Below are positions 1-8,975 of a DNA stretch of 53,624 nucleotides, piece after piece. Position 1 is the first letter of the stretch. The number at the start of each line of letters is the position of its first letter. The translations under genes were made by a program, and so were the position numbers. This DNA is from an uncultured Capnocytophaga sp. (GTDB lineage: Bacteria > Bacteroidota > Bacteroidia > Flavobacteriales > Flavobacteriaceae): the NCBI RefSeq assembly GCF_937936315.1, contig NZ_CALGWU010000043.1, positions 1 to 53,624 of the forward strand, given 5' to 3'. The notes below the pieces were generated by a model. The model did not search any database. It saw nothing but the letters and a program-made list of their open reading frames with translations, and was not told the DNA's origin.

Positions 1-72
1 ACTATCCCTTTTTTGCAAATAAAAAATAACTTTTCTTACGTCGAACTCACGTTATTATACCAATTTTTTCCG

Positions 73-80
73 TACTTTTG
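73..80 (+). promoter_or_regulatory. uvrA promoter, -7 element
   Basis: TACTTTTG followed by C matches the Bacteroidota -7 element TAnnTTTG. It lies 27 bases before the uvrA start codon. No convincing -33 TTTG is seen at the expected 19-base spacing. Confidence 0.6.
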
Positions 81-106
81 CCCCTCGATAATATCATCAT
101 TTCAAA

Positions 107-2944
107 ATGAAGAAGAAAACTACAAATATCACCCCTGTAGAAAACCTTGATGTTCAAGGCGCAAGGGTGCATAACCTCAAAAATATAGACCTTTCCATTC
201 CCCGCGAAAAACTTGTTGTCTTCACTGGGCTTTCTGGTAGTGGCAAGTCCTCATTGGCTTTTGATACTATTTATGCCGAAGGACAACGCCGTTATATCGA
301 GACTTTCTCGGCTTATGCTCGCCAGTTTCTCGGGGGATTAGAGCGCCCCGATGTAGATAAAATCGACGGACTATCGCCTGTGATTGCTATAGAACAGAAA
401 ACTACCTCCAAATCACCGCGCTCTACAGTGGGTACTATCACCGAAATCTACGACTTCTTGCGCCTGCTTTTTGCCCGTGCTTCCGATGCTTATAGCTATG
501 CTACAGGCGAAAAAATGGTAAGTTATACCGATAGCCAAATTCAGGAACTCATTACCAAAGAATACAAAGGCAAACGCATTAACCTATTAGCGCCCGTGGT
601 TCAATCGAGAAAAGGACATTACCGCGAGCTCTTTGAACAGATTGCCAAACAAGGCTTTGTAAAGGTGCGTACCGATGGCGAAATCCGTGATATCGAAAAG
701 GGTATGAAACTCGACCGTTACAAAACACACGATATTGAAATTGTGATCGACCGTATGCTAATTGATGATACTGACGACACCCAAAAACGCCTACAAGAAA
801 GTATCAAAATTGCAATGAACTACGGCGACGATGTGCTAATGGTTTTAGAACACGACCAAAAAAAAGCTCACTATTTCAGCCGACATTTGATGTGTCCTTC
901 TTCGGGCATCTCATATCCTCTTCCTGAACCTAATACCTTCTCTTTCAATTCTCCTAAAGGAATGTGTCCGCACTGCAATGGGTTGGGTGAAGTGCAAGAA
1001 ATCAACCTCTCCAAAATTATCCCCGACTCTTCTATCTCTATCAAGAACGGCGGGATTACAGCGGTAGGAGAGCAAAAGAACACTTGGATATTCAAACAAT
1101 TAGAGCTCATTGTACAAAAGTTCGGTCATAAACTCTCCGACCCTATTGAAACACTTCCTAAAGAAGCGATGGATATTATTCTCTATGGTGGTAAAGATAA
1201 ATACGCTATCAAATCGGATGTATTAGGCATTACGCGCAATTTTGAAATTGATTTCGAAGGTATCATCAACTTCATCAAAAGCCAGCACGAAAATGCCGAT
1301 ATGGCAGCTATCAAGCGCTGGGCTGAAGAGTTTATGGATACTATTCCTTGCGAGGAATGTCACGGCACTCGCTTGCGTAAAGAGGCACTTTACTTTAAAA
1401 TAGCTGATAAAAATATAGCTGAACTATCTGCCTTAGATATTACAGATTTATTGGCGTGGTTCAAATCTCTACCTGAGCATCTCTCTACCAAACAGCGCAA
1501 AATTGCAGAAGAAATTATCAAAGAGATCACCACCCGACTCCAATTCCTCATAGATGTAGGGCTTACTTATTTAGCTCTTAACAGAAGTTCTAAATCGTTG
1601 TCTGGAGGAGAAGCTCAACGTATCAGACTGGCAACGCAGATAGGCTCTCAACTCACAGGGGTACTCTATATACTCGATGAACCTAGCATTGGTTTGCATC
1701 AGCGAGATAACAAAAGGCTTATCAACTCGCTGAAATCGCTCAGAGATATTGGCAACTCAGTAATTGTGGTAGAACACGATGAAGAAATGATACAAGAAGC
1801 CGATTATGTAGTGGATATAGGACCTAAAGCAGGCGTAAATGGAGGGGATATTATCTTTCAAGGAACGCCTAAAGAGTTGCTAAAAGCAAATACCATCACC
1901 GCCGACTATATGAGTGGGAGAAAACGAATTGAAATACCTACCCAAAGACGCAAAGGCAATGGCAAGGAAATTATCCTAAAAGGCTGTACAGGTAACAATC
2001 TAAAGAACGTAACCGTAAAATTCCCATTAGGAGTAATGATAGGGGTAACAGGTGTATCAGGAAGTGGCAAATCAACGCTTATTAACGAGACTCTGTATCC
2101 TATCTTAAACGCTCACTTCTTTAATGGCGTAAAAAAACCGATGCCTTACAAAAGTATTGAAGGCTTAGAACATATTGATAAGGTAATCGATATTGACCAA
2201 TCACCTATTGGGCGCACACCACGTTCAAATCCTGCTACCTATACAGGTGTTTTCAGTGAGATACGTAACCTTTTCACCCAAGTACCCGAAGCGCAAATAC
2301 GTGGCTACAAACCAGGTAGATTTAGTTTCAACGTGAAAGGCGGTAGATGTGAAACCTGCGAAGGCTCAGGCTTAAAGGTGATTGAAATGAACTTCCTCCC
2401 TGATGTCTATGTGCCTTGCGAAACTTGTAAAGGCAAACGCTTCAACCGCGAGACCCTTGAAGTGCGATACAAAGGGAAATCTATTGCCGATGTGCTGGAT
2501 ATGACCATAAGTGAGGCAGTAAAATTCTTTGAACCTATCCCTAAAATATACCGCAAACTAAAAACTATTGAAGAGGTAGGTTTAGGCTACATCACTTTAG
2601 GGCAACAATCTACTACCCTTTCAGGAGGAGAAGCCCAACGGGTGAAGTTAGCCACAGAGCTTTCTAAAATAGACACGGGCAATACTTTTTATATATTAGA
2701 TGAACCCACCACAGGACTCCATTTCGAAGATGTGAAAGTACTCCTCGAAGTACTCGACCGTTTAGTAGATAAGGGCAATACTGTTCTGGTGATAGAGCAC
2801 AACCTCGATGTTATCAGAAAAGTAGATTATATCATAGATATAGGGCACGATGGGGGTAAAGCAGGTGGCGAAGTAATAGCTTTTGGTACTCCTGAAGAAG
2901 TGGCTAAAAACAAGAATAGTTTCACTGCCGAGTACCTAAAATAA
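107..2944 (+). CDS. uvrA: Excinuclease ABC subunit A (UvrA)
   Basis: DNA damage-recognition ATPase of nucleotide excision repair; it works as a dimer with UvrB in the cytoplasm. The 945-residue length is normal for the family. Two ABC modules are visible: Walker A GLSGSGKSS at residues 41-49 and GVSGSGKST at 649-657, each followed by an LSGGEAQR signature. The second zinc module (CETCEGSG ... CETCKGKR) is complete. The first is not: residues 263-266 read CPSS where many UvrA proteins have CPxC, while CPHC at 287-290 is kept, so only three of four cysteines remain. I recall this variant in other flavobacteria, so it is probably lineage-wide. The gene has its own promoter and a hairpin terminator that also faces the converging HEAT gene. 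Identification is secure. Confidence 0.98.
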   Translation: MKKKTTNITPVENLDVQGARVHNLKNIDLSIPREKLVVFTGLSGSGKSSLAFDTIYAEGQRRYIETFSAYARQFLGGLERPDVDKIDGLSPVIAIEQKTTSKSPRSTVGTITEIYDFLRLLFARASDAYSYATGEKMVSYTDSQIQELITKEYKGKRINLLAPVVQSRKGHYRELFEQIAKQGFVKVRTDGEIRDIEKGMKLDRYKTHDIEIVIDRMLIDDTDDTQKRLQESIKIAMNYGDDVLMVLEHDQKKAHYFSRHLMCPSSGISYPLPEPNTFSFNSPKGMCPHCNGLGEVQEINLSKIIPDSSISIKNGGITAVGEQKNTWIFKQLELIVQKFGHKLSDPIETLPKEAMDIILYGGKDKYAIKSDVLGITRNFEIDFEGIINFIKSQHENADMAAIKRWAEEFMDTIPCEECHGTRLRKEALYFKIADKNIAELSALDITDLLAWFKSLPEHLSTKQRKIAEEIIKEITTRLQFLIDVGLTYLALNRSSKSLSGGEAQRIRLATQIGSQLTGVLYILDEPSIGLHQRDNKRLINSLKSLRDIGNSVIVVEHDEEMIQEADYVVDIGPKAGVNGGDIIFQGTPKELLKANTITADYMSGRKRIEIPTQRRKGNGKEIILKGCTGNNLKNVTVKFPLGVMIGVTGVSGSGKSTLINETLYPILNAHFFNGVKKPMPYKSIEGLEHIDKVIDIDQSPIGRTPRSNPATYTGVFSEIRNLFTQVPEAQIRGYKPGRFSFNVKGGRCETCEGSGLKVIEMNFLPDVYVPCETCKGKRFNRETLEVRYKGKSIADVLDMTISEAVKFFEPIPKIYRKLKTIEEVGLGYITLGQQSTTLSGGEAQRVKLATELSKIDTGNTFYILDEPTTGLHFEDVKVLLEVLDRLVDKGNTVLVIEHNLDVIRKVDYIIDIGHDGGKAGGEVIAFGTPEEVAKNKNSFTAEYLK

Positions 2945-2948
2945 AAAG

Positions 2949-2969
2949 GGCGTGCTTTAACAGCACGCC
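2949..2969 (+). terminator. Hairpin terminator between converging uvrA and HEAT gene
   Basis: A perfect 8-bp stem (GGCGTGCT at 2949-2956 with AGCACGCC at 2962-2969) closes a 5-base loop five bases after the uvrA stop. An A-run precedes it and a pyrimidine-rich run follows, so it can serve both converging genes. Confidence 0.75.
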
Positions 2970-2975
2970 TCTTCT

Positions 2976-4808
2976 TTATAAAGATTTTTCTATTTGATCC
3001 GCTATATTTTCAAACAAATTGTTCTTTGTTTTTTCGTATAATTCGCGGAACTTCTTAGCGTATTCTTTAGGAAAAGACTTCCAAAAGTTTTCATCTTCTA
3101 TTATGTTATTATAATAATAGTGGTATCCTTTAGGTATCTTTGCTATCGACTCATATAGCACTTCAAACTTGTTAGGTATATTGCTTTTCGCAATAAGGTA
3201 GTAAAGAATTTCTTTCTTATAAATAGATGCTTTAGGAAGTATTTCCAAAATAAGTTTGTTAAGACGAGAACTATTTTCTTCTAAATTAGAAAGAACTTTA
3301 AGAGCTTCTAAACTGTAATTATCATCGCATTTCTTAAGGCTTAACAGATAATTATAGAATAAATCAGCCCAACGTGAGTCTATTTTATCAGGTGTAATAG
3401 GACGTAATTTTTTATAGAAAAAACCTACGGCATATCCCCCTTTAGTCCCTGCTAATCCTTCTATAGCATCATAATGAGCAAGTACCTTTCCAAATTGAGG
3501 AGCAAAAATCTCATAGATTTTCTCTTTGCTATATTCGGCTTCTCCGTTAAGAATACGATAAAAATAATCAGTAAAAAGAGGATATGCCCAATCACTATGT
3601 ACTAATGTATCAGTGTATTGTTCATAAAAAGATATGATTTTCTCTTGTTTAAATGTATCTAATACATCTACAAGGCGTGGTATAATATGATAATTAGTAA
3701 GTGAACGCTTCTTAGCCATCACATTGAAGAGTTTATTACCAAACATTTCTCCCAAAAGTGCATAAGTCTCAGGGTAATCTTTGTATTTCAACACTTCCAA
3801 CTCTATAGGCAAACGTTCAAAAGCTGCTACTACTGCTTTCTCGTCAGAGTCATCCATTGCAAGTAACGCTTCAAAGTATTCACGCACTTTTTGAACAAAC
3901 GACTGATAGTGCGAGGGTAGCGGAACTGTAGCAATAGCATTTGCTAAGAGTTCCGCATTTCCTTTCTGTTTGTTATTGCTGTACAATTCGTAAAGTTTGT
4001 CAATACTGCGTTGCGTACCGAGTTTGGCTAACGCTTTATAAGCTGCTCCTCGTACCACTTTATTCTTATCACTTGTCAAACTGATGATAAAGTCTTCTGT
4101 CTTTTCATCTTTCTTGTCTGAAAGTATAATGACTGCTTCAGCTTGTAAATTAGGCAAGTTTTCGGCAAATATTTTATCTACCAAAGCATCTATTCCTTCA
4201 TAACCTAATTGGTGTAGCAAACGCAATCGGCGTACGTGTTCTGTTTTGTCCTCCAAACTAAAGTCTGATAAAAGAAAGGGGAGCATTGCTTTCCCACAAG
4301 TAGGGATAATAGTTTCCTCTACATAATCGGCAAGTTCGGTGTATTTATCTGCTAAAGCATAACTCAAGTAACCATAAGTCCGCGAATCGTCAAACAGTTT
4401 GCGTTCAAAAGCATCTTTAAGCACCTCTAATCGTCCCGATTTGCTCTCAGTAAGAGCTTGTAACACGGGTTTCAGCTGTAAATAAGAATAAGTAGTATTC
4501 ACATCTGCCAAAGCGATAGTGGGAACCTGCTCGCTCTTTTCGGCTTCAGCCTCTATAGTAACACCTTGTGTGTAGAGTACTGAATAGAGCAAAGTAGCAA
4601 CATTCAATAACTCTTCGGCAGCTTGTGTGCTTTCTACTTGTAGCAAAGATTCTACTTCTTGGGCTAACTTATTGAATACAGGAGCTTTTTCACCTAACTT
4701 TTTCAGTATAGGAACGTGCTTCTGCAAGCGTGGATCATTCTTCGCAAACTTACTTCCCGCTATAAACAAGCGATTCAGTTCTTGTTGTAAATCGTATAAG
4801 GGTTTCAT
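2976..4808 (-). CDS. HEAT-repeat-like protein, downstream tandem paralogue
   Basis: A 610-residue soluble protein without signal peptide or membrane segment. Its alpha-helical, leucine-rich segments resemble HEAT/armadillo scaffolds; one HEAT-like unit reads around 'VVRGAAYKALAKLGTQRSIDKL'-type sequence near residues 250-275. No catalytic motif is visible. It starts with MKPLYDLQQELNRLF and lies 9 bases after the stop of a close paralogue, with which it is probably co-transcribed. The first ~100 residues and a central block near 240-300 are nearly identical between the two, whereas the C-terminal ~250 residues diverge strongly. Together with the upstream SWIM protein this resembles bacterial clusters of SWIM, HEAT, MoxR-ATPase and VWA genes of unclear function, but no ATPase or VWA gene is present here. 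Function unknown. Confidence 0.8.
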   Translation of the reverse strand: MKPLYDLQQELNRLFIAGSKFAKNDPRLQKHVPILKKLGEKAPVFNKLAQEVESLLQVESTQAAEELLNVATLLYSVLYTQGVTIEAEAEKSEQVPTIALADVNTTYSYLQLKPVLQALTESKSGRLEVLKDAFERKLFDDSRTYGYLSYALADKYTELADYVEETIIPTCGKAMLPFLLSDFSLEDKTEHVRRLRLLHQLGYEGIDALVDKIFAENLPNLQAEAVIILSDKKDEKTEDFIISLTSDKNKVVRGAAYKALAKLGTQRSIDKLYELYSNNKQKGNAELLANAIATVPLPSHYQSFVQKVREYFEALLAMDDSDEKAVVAAFERLPIELEVLKYKDYPETYALLGEMFGNKLFNVMAKKRSLTNYHIIPRLVDVLDTFKQEKIISFYEQYTDTLVHSDWAYPLFTDYFYRILNGEAEYSKEKIYEIFAPQFGKVLAHYDAIEGLAGTKGGYAVGFFYKKLRPITPDKIDSRWADLFYNYLLSLKKCDDNYSLEALKVLSNLEENSSRLNKLILEILPKASIYKKEILYYLIAKSNIPNKFEVLYESIAKIPKGYHYYYNNIIEDENFWKSFPKEYAKKFRELYEKTKNNLFENIADQIEKSL

Positions 4809-4817
4809 TTTAATCTG

Positions 4818-6647
4818 CTATTTAACTGATTTCTCAATTTCGTCTGCTATGTCTTCAAATACATTTAGCCTATTCTTCTTTGCCAAAGCTCTAAACTTCT
4901 CTACATATTCCTTAGGAAACTGATTCCAGAAATCTGCATTAGAAAGATAGTAAAGATAGTAATAAGAATTACCTGATTTTACTCTCTCTAAGGTATGATA
5001 AATCAGCTCAAACTTACTAGGCAAATTGCGTTTTAATACCAAGTGAAACAACCATATCATATCATCTGAATACGATTGAGACAGAGCTTTCAAGAGTAAA
5101 TCATCTAATCTTTGACTGGCTCCTTCTAAAGCATCAAGTACAAAGAGTGCTCTATAGGTATAATTGTTGTTGAGCTTCTTAAGACTATTGATGAAAGAAT
5201 AGAAAGTGTCTACCCAGCGAGGATCTAACCTATCTACTCTCACTTCTGATTCTTTGCGAGCATTATAAGCATAAGCTCCTGCAATACCGCTAAAAGCCTC
5301 TAAAATATTATCCGTAGCAGCTGATTTTCCCAATTGAGAACTGAATACCTCAAAGAGCTTTTCTTTGCTGTAGTTCTCATTCTCGAAAGCACTACAGAAA
5401 TAGTTAATCCACATATCGCTATAGCCATTGGTATAGGTGAGAAGTTGCTTATGGGTATCATAAAAGGCGAGCACTTTATCACTGTTCAAAGTATTTAATA
5501 CCCCCATCATATTGTTAGCGGTAGGGTCATACGTATTCTTGAACACTTTCTTGCGTCGTGCATTAAACTCTTTGTTCTGCAACATCTCCGCGAAGAGTGT
5601 ATATACTTCTTCACAATCCTTATTTGCCAAAATATCTATATCAATAACAAAGCGTTCAAAAGCTGCGCTAAGCGCTTTCTCATCTGAATCATCTATGGTT
5701 AATAACTGCTGATAACGCTCTTGTATTTTCTCCACAAATGGCAGGAAATACTCAGGAGCAGCTACTTTGGCGATAGCTTCTGCCAAGAGCTCTGCATTGC
5801 CTTTCTGCTTATTGGTGTTGTACAATTCGTAGAGCTTATCAATACTGCGTTGCGTACCAAGTTTTGCTAAGGCACTATATGCTGCCCCTCGTACGGCTTT
5901 GTTCTTATCACCCGTCAAACTGATGATAAATGCTTCGGTTTGTTCATCCTTCTTGTCTGCTATAATATTAATAGCTTCTGCTTGCAGATTGGGGAGATTT
6001 TCACTAAATATTTTGTCTACTAAGGTACCTATTTCTGCATATCCTAATTGGTGTAACAAGCGCAATCGGCGTACATTCTCATTTTTGTCTTCTAAACGGA
6101 AGTCGGCAATGAGGAAAGGGAGCATCGCTTTTCCACAAGCTGGAATGATAGTGTTTTCAACGTAATAAGTGAGCTCTGAATACTTGTCAGCTAAAGCATA
6201 ACTCAAGTACCCATAAGTGCGTGAATCGTCAAATACCTTGCGTTCAAAGGCATCTTGCAATATTTCCAAACGTCCTGAGTTGCTTTGGGTAAGGGCTTGT
6301 AGTACAGGTTTCAGCTGTAAATAGGAATAGGTAGTATTCACATTCGCCAATTGTATTGTAGGGATTTGGCTTTCTTTTGTAGCCTCTGCCTCTACAGTAA
6401 CGCCTTGAGTATAGAGCACTGAATAGAGCAAAGTAGAAACACCCAATAGTTTTTCGGCAGCTTGTGTGCTCTCTACTTGTAGCAAAGCTTCTACTTCTTG
6501 GGCTAATTTATTGAATACAGGAGCTTTTTCACCTAACTTTTTCAGTATAGGAACGTGCTTCTGTAGGCGTGGGTCGTTCTTAGCAAACTTACTTCCCGCT
6601 ATAAACAAGCGGTTCAGTTCTTGTTGTAAATCGTATAAAGGCTTCAT
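4818..6647 (-). CDS. HEAT-repeat-like protein, upstream tandem paralogue
   Basis: A 609-residue paralogue of the next gene in the operon, with the same N-terminal block (MKPLYDLQQELNRLF) and the same helical repeats. I chose the ATG at 6645-6647. An alternative TTG 12 bases upstream lies inside a repetitive AATTGTCAATTA intergenic tract and would add only MSII. The C-terminal half differs from its partner, so one gene looks like a diverged duplicate, perhaps with a different binding surface. No enzyme motif is recognised. It probably belongs to the transcript starting at the promoter before the SWIM gene, although the 134-base gap to that gene may hold an extra start. Confidence 0.8.
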   Translation of the reverse strand: MKPLYDLQQELNRLFIAGSKFAKNDPRLQKHVPILKKLGEKAPVFNKLAQEVEALLQVESTQAAEKLLGVSTLLYSVLYTQGVTVEAEATKESQIPTIQLANVNTTYSYLQLKPVLQALTQSNSGRLEILQDAFERKVFDDSRTYGYLSYALADKYSELTYYVENTIIPACGKAMLPFLIADFRLEDKNENVRRLRLLHQLGYAEIGTLVDKIFSENLPNLQAEAINIIADKKDEQTEAFIISLTGDKNKAVRGAAYSALAKLGTQRSIDKLYELYNTNKQKGNAELLAEAIAKVAAPEYFLPFVEKIQERYQQLLTIDDSDEKALSAAFERFVIDIDILANKDCEEVYTLFAEMLQNKEFNARRKKVFKNTYDPTANNMMGVLNTLNSDKVLAFYDTHKQLLTYTNGYSDMWINYFCSAFENENYSKEKLFEVFSSQLGKSAATDNILEAFSGIAGAYAYNARKESEVRVDRLDPRWVDTFYSFINSLKKLNNNYTYRALFVLDALEGASQRLDDLLLKALSQSYSDDMIWLFHLVLKRNLPSKFELIYHTLERVKSGNSYYYLYYLSNADFWNQFPKEYVEKFRALAKKNRLNVFEDIADEIEKSVK

Positions 6648-6781
6648 AATAATTGACAATTGATAATTAACAATTAACCCAAAGTCCGCATTAAAATAAT
6701 TATTTGCTAATAAATTCTTGCTTTTGCGGATTGTCCCCTTTTGGGGAAACGGGGGCTTTTTAGCTATTGTATAATTTAGTA
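6648..6781. repeat. Intergenic repeat tract before HEAT genes
   Basis: This 134-base gap has an AATTGACAATTGATAATTAACAATTAA-like tract and, at about 6727-6765, a GGATTGTCCCC-TTTTGGGG-rich hairpin-like element. A close relative of the latter recurs near 11634-11662, and an AATTGTTAATTGTTAATT tract recurs near 11693-11711. These look like dispersed intergenic repeats. Confidence 0.5.
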
Positions 6782-8227
6782 TTAGTAGAGTAGTCTAATT
6801 ACTTTCTCTGCTGTGATAAGTGAAAGTGGTTGCGCTGATAGCAATCCGCTGGCTACATCGTTGTGCATCATTACCACAAGGGAAAGCCCCTCGGCATTTG
6901 CTGGCAAAAACGACTTCAGATTGCCCGTTGGTGATACAGCGCCTTCCTCAATATCTCTTAGAGTGATAGCAAAACCATTAGCATCTTCTACTACCAAGTC
7001 CTCCCCTACTCTATAAGCCTTATGCAACGCCAAAAGCACTACTGGGTGTTTATCCATTAGCGGATTCTTAATAGTGTTCTTTACAGCCTTTATCGTCTCG
7101 GCAAATTGCCCCGAAGCAAAACCTTTCACTGCTGCAAGGTCAGCTTGTGATAGCGGACGCTCTGAAGCTCCATCAGCCTCCCAACGAATACGCGGATTGG
7201 TATCTCCAGGATAGATGTAAAGGTCTTTTAGTTGCAACACACTGAACACACTGTTGTCTTCTTTAATATACTTCGCAGCTTTATAAGGACGATAGTTCAA
7301 TGTTTTATAGATTTTACCCGTTTTGAGATTGAGCCATACACCCTCATCTACATACTCTTTGCGTGCCTCGTTGTCATAACTGTTGAATGACAATTGCACC
7401 AAAGAAGCATTCTCTTCATATTGCCCATACTGCATCAACTCAACGAGTTTCCACACATAGCCTATTTGCTCTTCAATTGTTGAAGACAGTTCAGGCGTTC
7501 CTTCAGGGTCTTCCTTGCGCGCCTTGAGGTAGTCAGTAGCTTTTTTAAGCAAAGCCGAAAGATAGTTTAAGTTGTCTACCACCGCAGTATATTCCTCATT
7601 CTTTACCTCCTCAATAGAAAGCAATAGATTGTTGAAAGCCGTTTGAATACCGCCTATGTAGTAGTTTCCTAAGTCTTTTATCTGTGTTTTGAGGGTCGCA
7701 CGCATTTTAGCATCCACTGATGAGAGTCCTGTATTCACCATATCTCGCAACAGCTTTTGGGCAGTTTCGATACCAGTGAGCTGGGCATCAACCTTCTTAG
7801 TGAAAGCCGCCTTATTTACCTTCTTAGGTTTCTCGGCTTTCTCCTTGATAGATTCCTTTTCTTGAGCTTTCTTCTCTTGTTTCTTCTCTATCTTCTCACG
7901 CTTAGAGAGAATGTCCTCAGGTACTTCTCCTTCGGTAAACTGACCAGCATTCGCCTCAAAACAGTAAAGCAAACCCACGGAGTGTTTACACGGAAACTGA
8001 CGACTCGGGCAGTTACAGCGGAATACAGGGTTATTAGGGTCTATATAATCGGCAGAGCAGTAGTAAGGATTCTTCCCACTCCCTGCACATTCACCCCATA
8101 TAAGGTTCTTTTCTGAGTTGATTTTTAAGTTGCTGAATTTGTTTTTCTTCACCAACTCACGTCCTTTTTTAGCCGCCTCAGCATTGGGGGCAAGCTCTTC
8201 AATCTTCTGTTGCGTTACTTCTATCAT
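6782..8227 (-). CDS. SWIM zinc-finger domain protein
   Basis: A 481-residue cytoplasmic protein. The SWIM signature CxCxnCxH is visible as CNCPSRQFPCKH near residues 72-83; this family fold binds zinc and is linked to DNA or protein binding. A Lys/Glu-rich, probably coiled-coil linker follows at about residues 110-145, then a long C-terminal region without recognisable catalytic residues. It is first in a minus-strand group with the two HEAT-like genes. E. coli YehQ/MolR-type clusters also pair SWIM and HEAT-type proteins, which hints at a shared but unassigned process. A good TATCTTTG promoter lies 35 bases upstream. The domain call is secure; the function is unknown. Confidence 0.85.
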   Translation of the reverse strand: MIEVTQQKIEELAPNAEAAKKGRELVKKNKFSNLKINSEKNLIWGECAGSGKNPYYCSADYIDPNNPVFRCNCPSRQFPCKHSVGLLYCFEANAGQFTEGEVPEDILSKREKIEKKQEKKAQEKESIKEKAEKPKKVNKAAFTKKVDAQLTGIETAQKLLRDMVNTGLSSVDAKMRATLKTQIKDLGNYYIGGIQTAFNNLLLSIEEVKNEEYTAVVDNLNYLSALLKKATDYLKARKEDPEGTPELSSTIEEQIGYVWKLVELMQYGQYEENASLVQLSFNSYDNEARKEYVDEGVWLNLKTGKIYKTLNYRPYKAAKYIKEDNSVFSVLQLKDLYIYPGDTNPRIRWEADGASERPLSQADLAAVKGFASGQFAETIKAVKNTIKNPLMDKHPVVLLALHKAYRVGEDLVVEDANGFAITLRDIEEGAVSPTGNLKSFLPANAEGLSLVVMMHNDVASGLLSAQPLSLITAEKVIRLLY

Positions 8228-8261
8228 ATTTTATATTGTGATTTTTATATACTTTAAAGCG

Positions 8262-8292
8262 CAAAGATACTAAAAACAATCTAAAAAGCAAG
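8262..8292 (-). promoter_or_regulatory. Promoter for the SWIM-HEAT group
   Basis: Read on the minus strand, TATCTTTG (8269 to 8262) is the -7 element and CTTG (8292 to 8289) sits exactly 19 bases upstream as the -33 element. Confidence 0.65.
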
Positions 8293-8348
8293 TATTACTC
8301 TTTTGAACTCTATCTAATATCAATCAACCATCCAAAGTGTGATTCTTC

Positions 8349-8807
8349 CTATAAAGCTCTATGTTCTTTAGGTACTTCATCATATTTCTTATCGTCCTTA
8401 AAGGCTGAAATAGGAATAATATCTCCCGAAACAGGCTCTATAATCCGAATATCATCGCCATTGTTCCTGTTTACATAAAGAATATAATACGTTTCAAACC
8501 GAATAGAACTATCATACCCTATCCTTATCTCATAAAACTCTTCACCGTCAATAGTAGCAGCATCCGAAAAATAACTAATACCCCTCTTCCCCTCCGAAAT
8601 CGTCTCTATATACTTAGCCACTCGTTTAGCCAAAGGCAAAGCAAGCACTCTATCCTCAGCTTCTTCTAAACTGATATGAGCCGAAGTATCTTTCACAACA
8701 AGTGAATCAATAGCAGGCACACCTTTCTTAGCTTCCTGACTACCAAACCATTGACAACCAAAAAGACCTCCAATACATAGTAATAATAGAATCTTTACCT
8801 TATTCAT
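8349..8807 (-). CDS. Small lipoprotein of unknown function
   Basis: A 152-residue protein with a short charged start, a hydrophobic segment and the lipobox LFGC at residues 15-18, so it should be cut by LspA and lipidated at Cys18. The mature part is mixed alpha/beta with a region reading EEFYEIRIGYDSS that resembles small periplasmic or surface beta-sheet proteins. I recognise no specific family. It is monocistronic between the SWIM gene and prfC. No TAnnTTTG element was found directly upstream. Confidence 0.8.
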   Translation of the reverse strand: MNKVKILLLLCIGGLFGCQWFGSQEAKKGVPAIDSLVVKDTSAHISLEEAEDRVLALPLAKRVAKYIETISEGKRGISYFSDAATIDGEEFYEIRIGYDSSIRFETYYILYVNRNNGDDIRIIEPVSGDIIPISAFKDDKKYDEVPKEHRAL

Positions 8808-8928
8808 AATGTAACTTATTACTTAAAAAAGTGCAGAAAAATATAATAAAATCTTCAATTACAAAATTTTACCCCTAAATTATCAATAAATTCACTCTTT
8901 TTCTTATTTTCTATTTATAAATATTTCG

Positions 8929-8936
8929 TACCTTTG
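8929..8936 (+). promoter_or_regulatory. prfC promoter, -7 element
   Basis: TACCTTTG followed by C fits TAnnTTTG. It overlaps the TTG at 8934 that would otherwise extend the prfC reading frame, which argues that translation starts downstream at 8976. Confidence 0.65.
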
Positions 8937-8975
8937 CCCCCAATTTACAAATCAGCTAATCAACAAATAAACACT

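Noticed and set aside
6648..6659. TTG start adding MSII to the upstream HEAT-like protein
   Set aside because: It lies in an intergenic repeat; the paralogue starts at the equivalent of the ATG at 6645-6647.
8934..8975. TTG-initiated N-terminal extension of PrfC
   Set aside because: The TTG lies within the promoter -7 element TACCTTTG, so it would not be transcribed; the ATG at 8976 gives the usual 529 residues.
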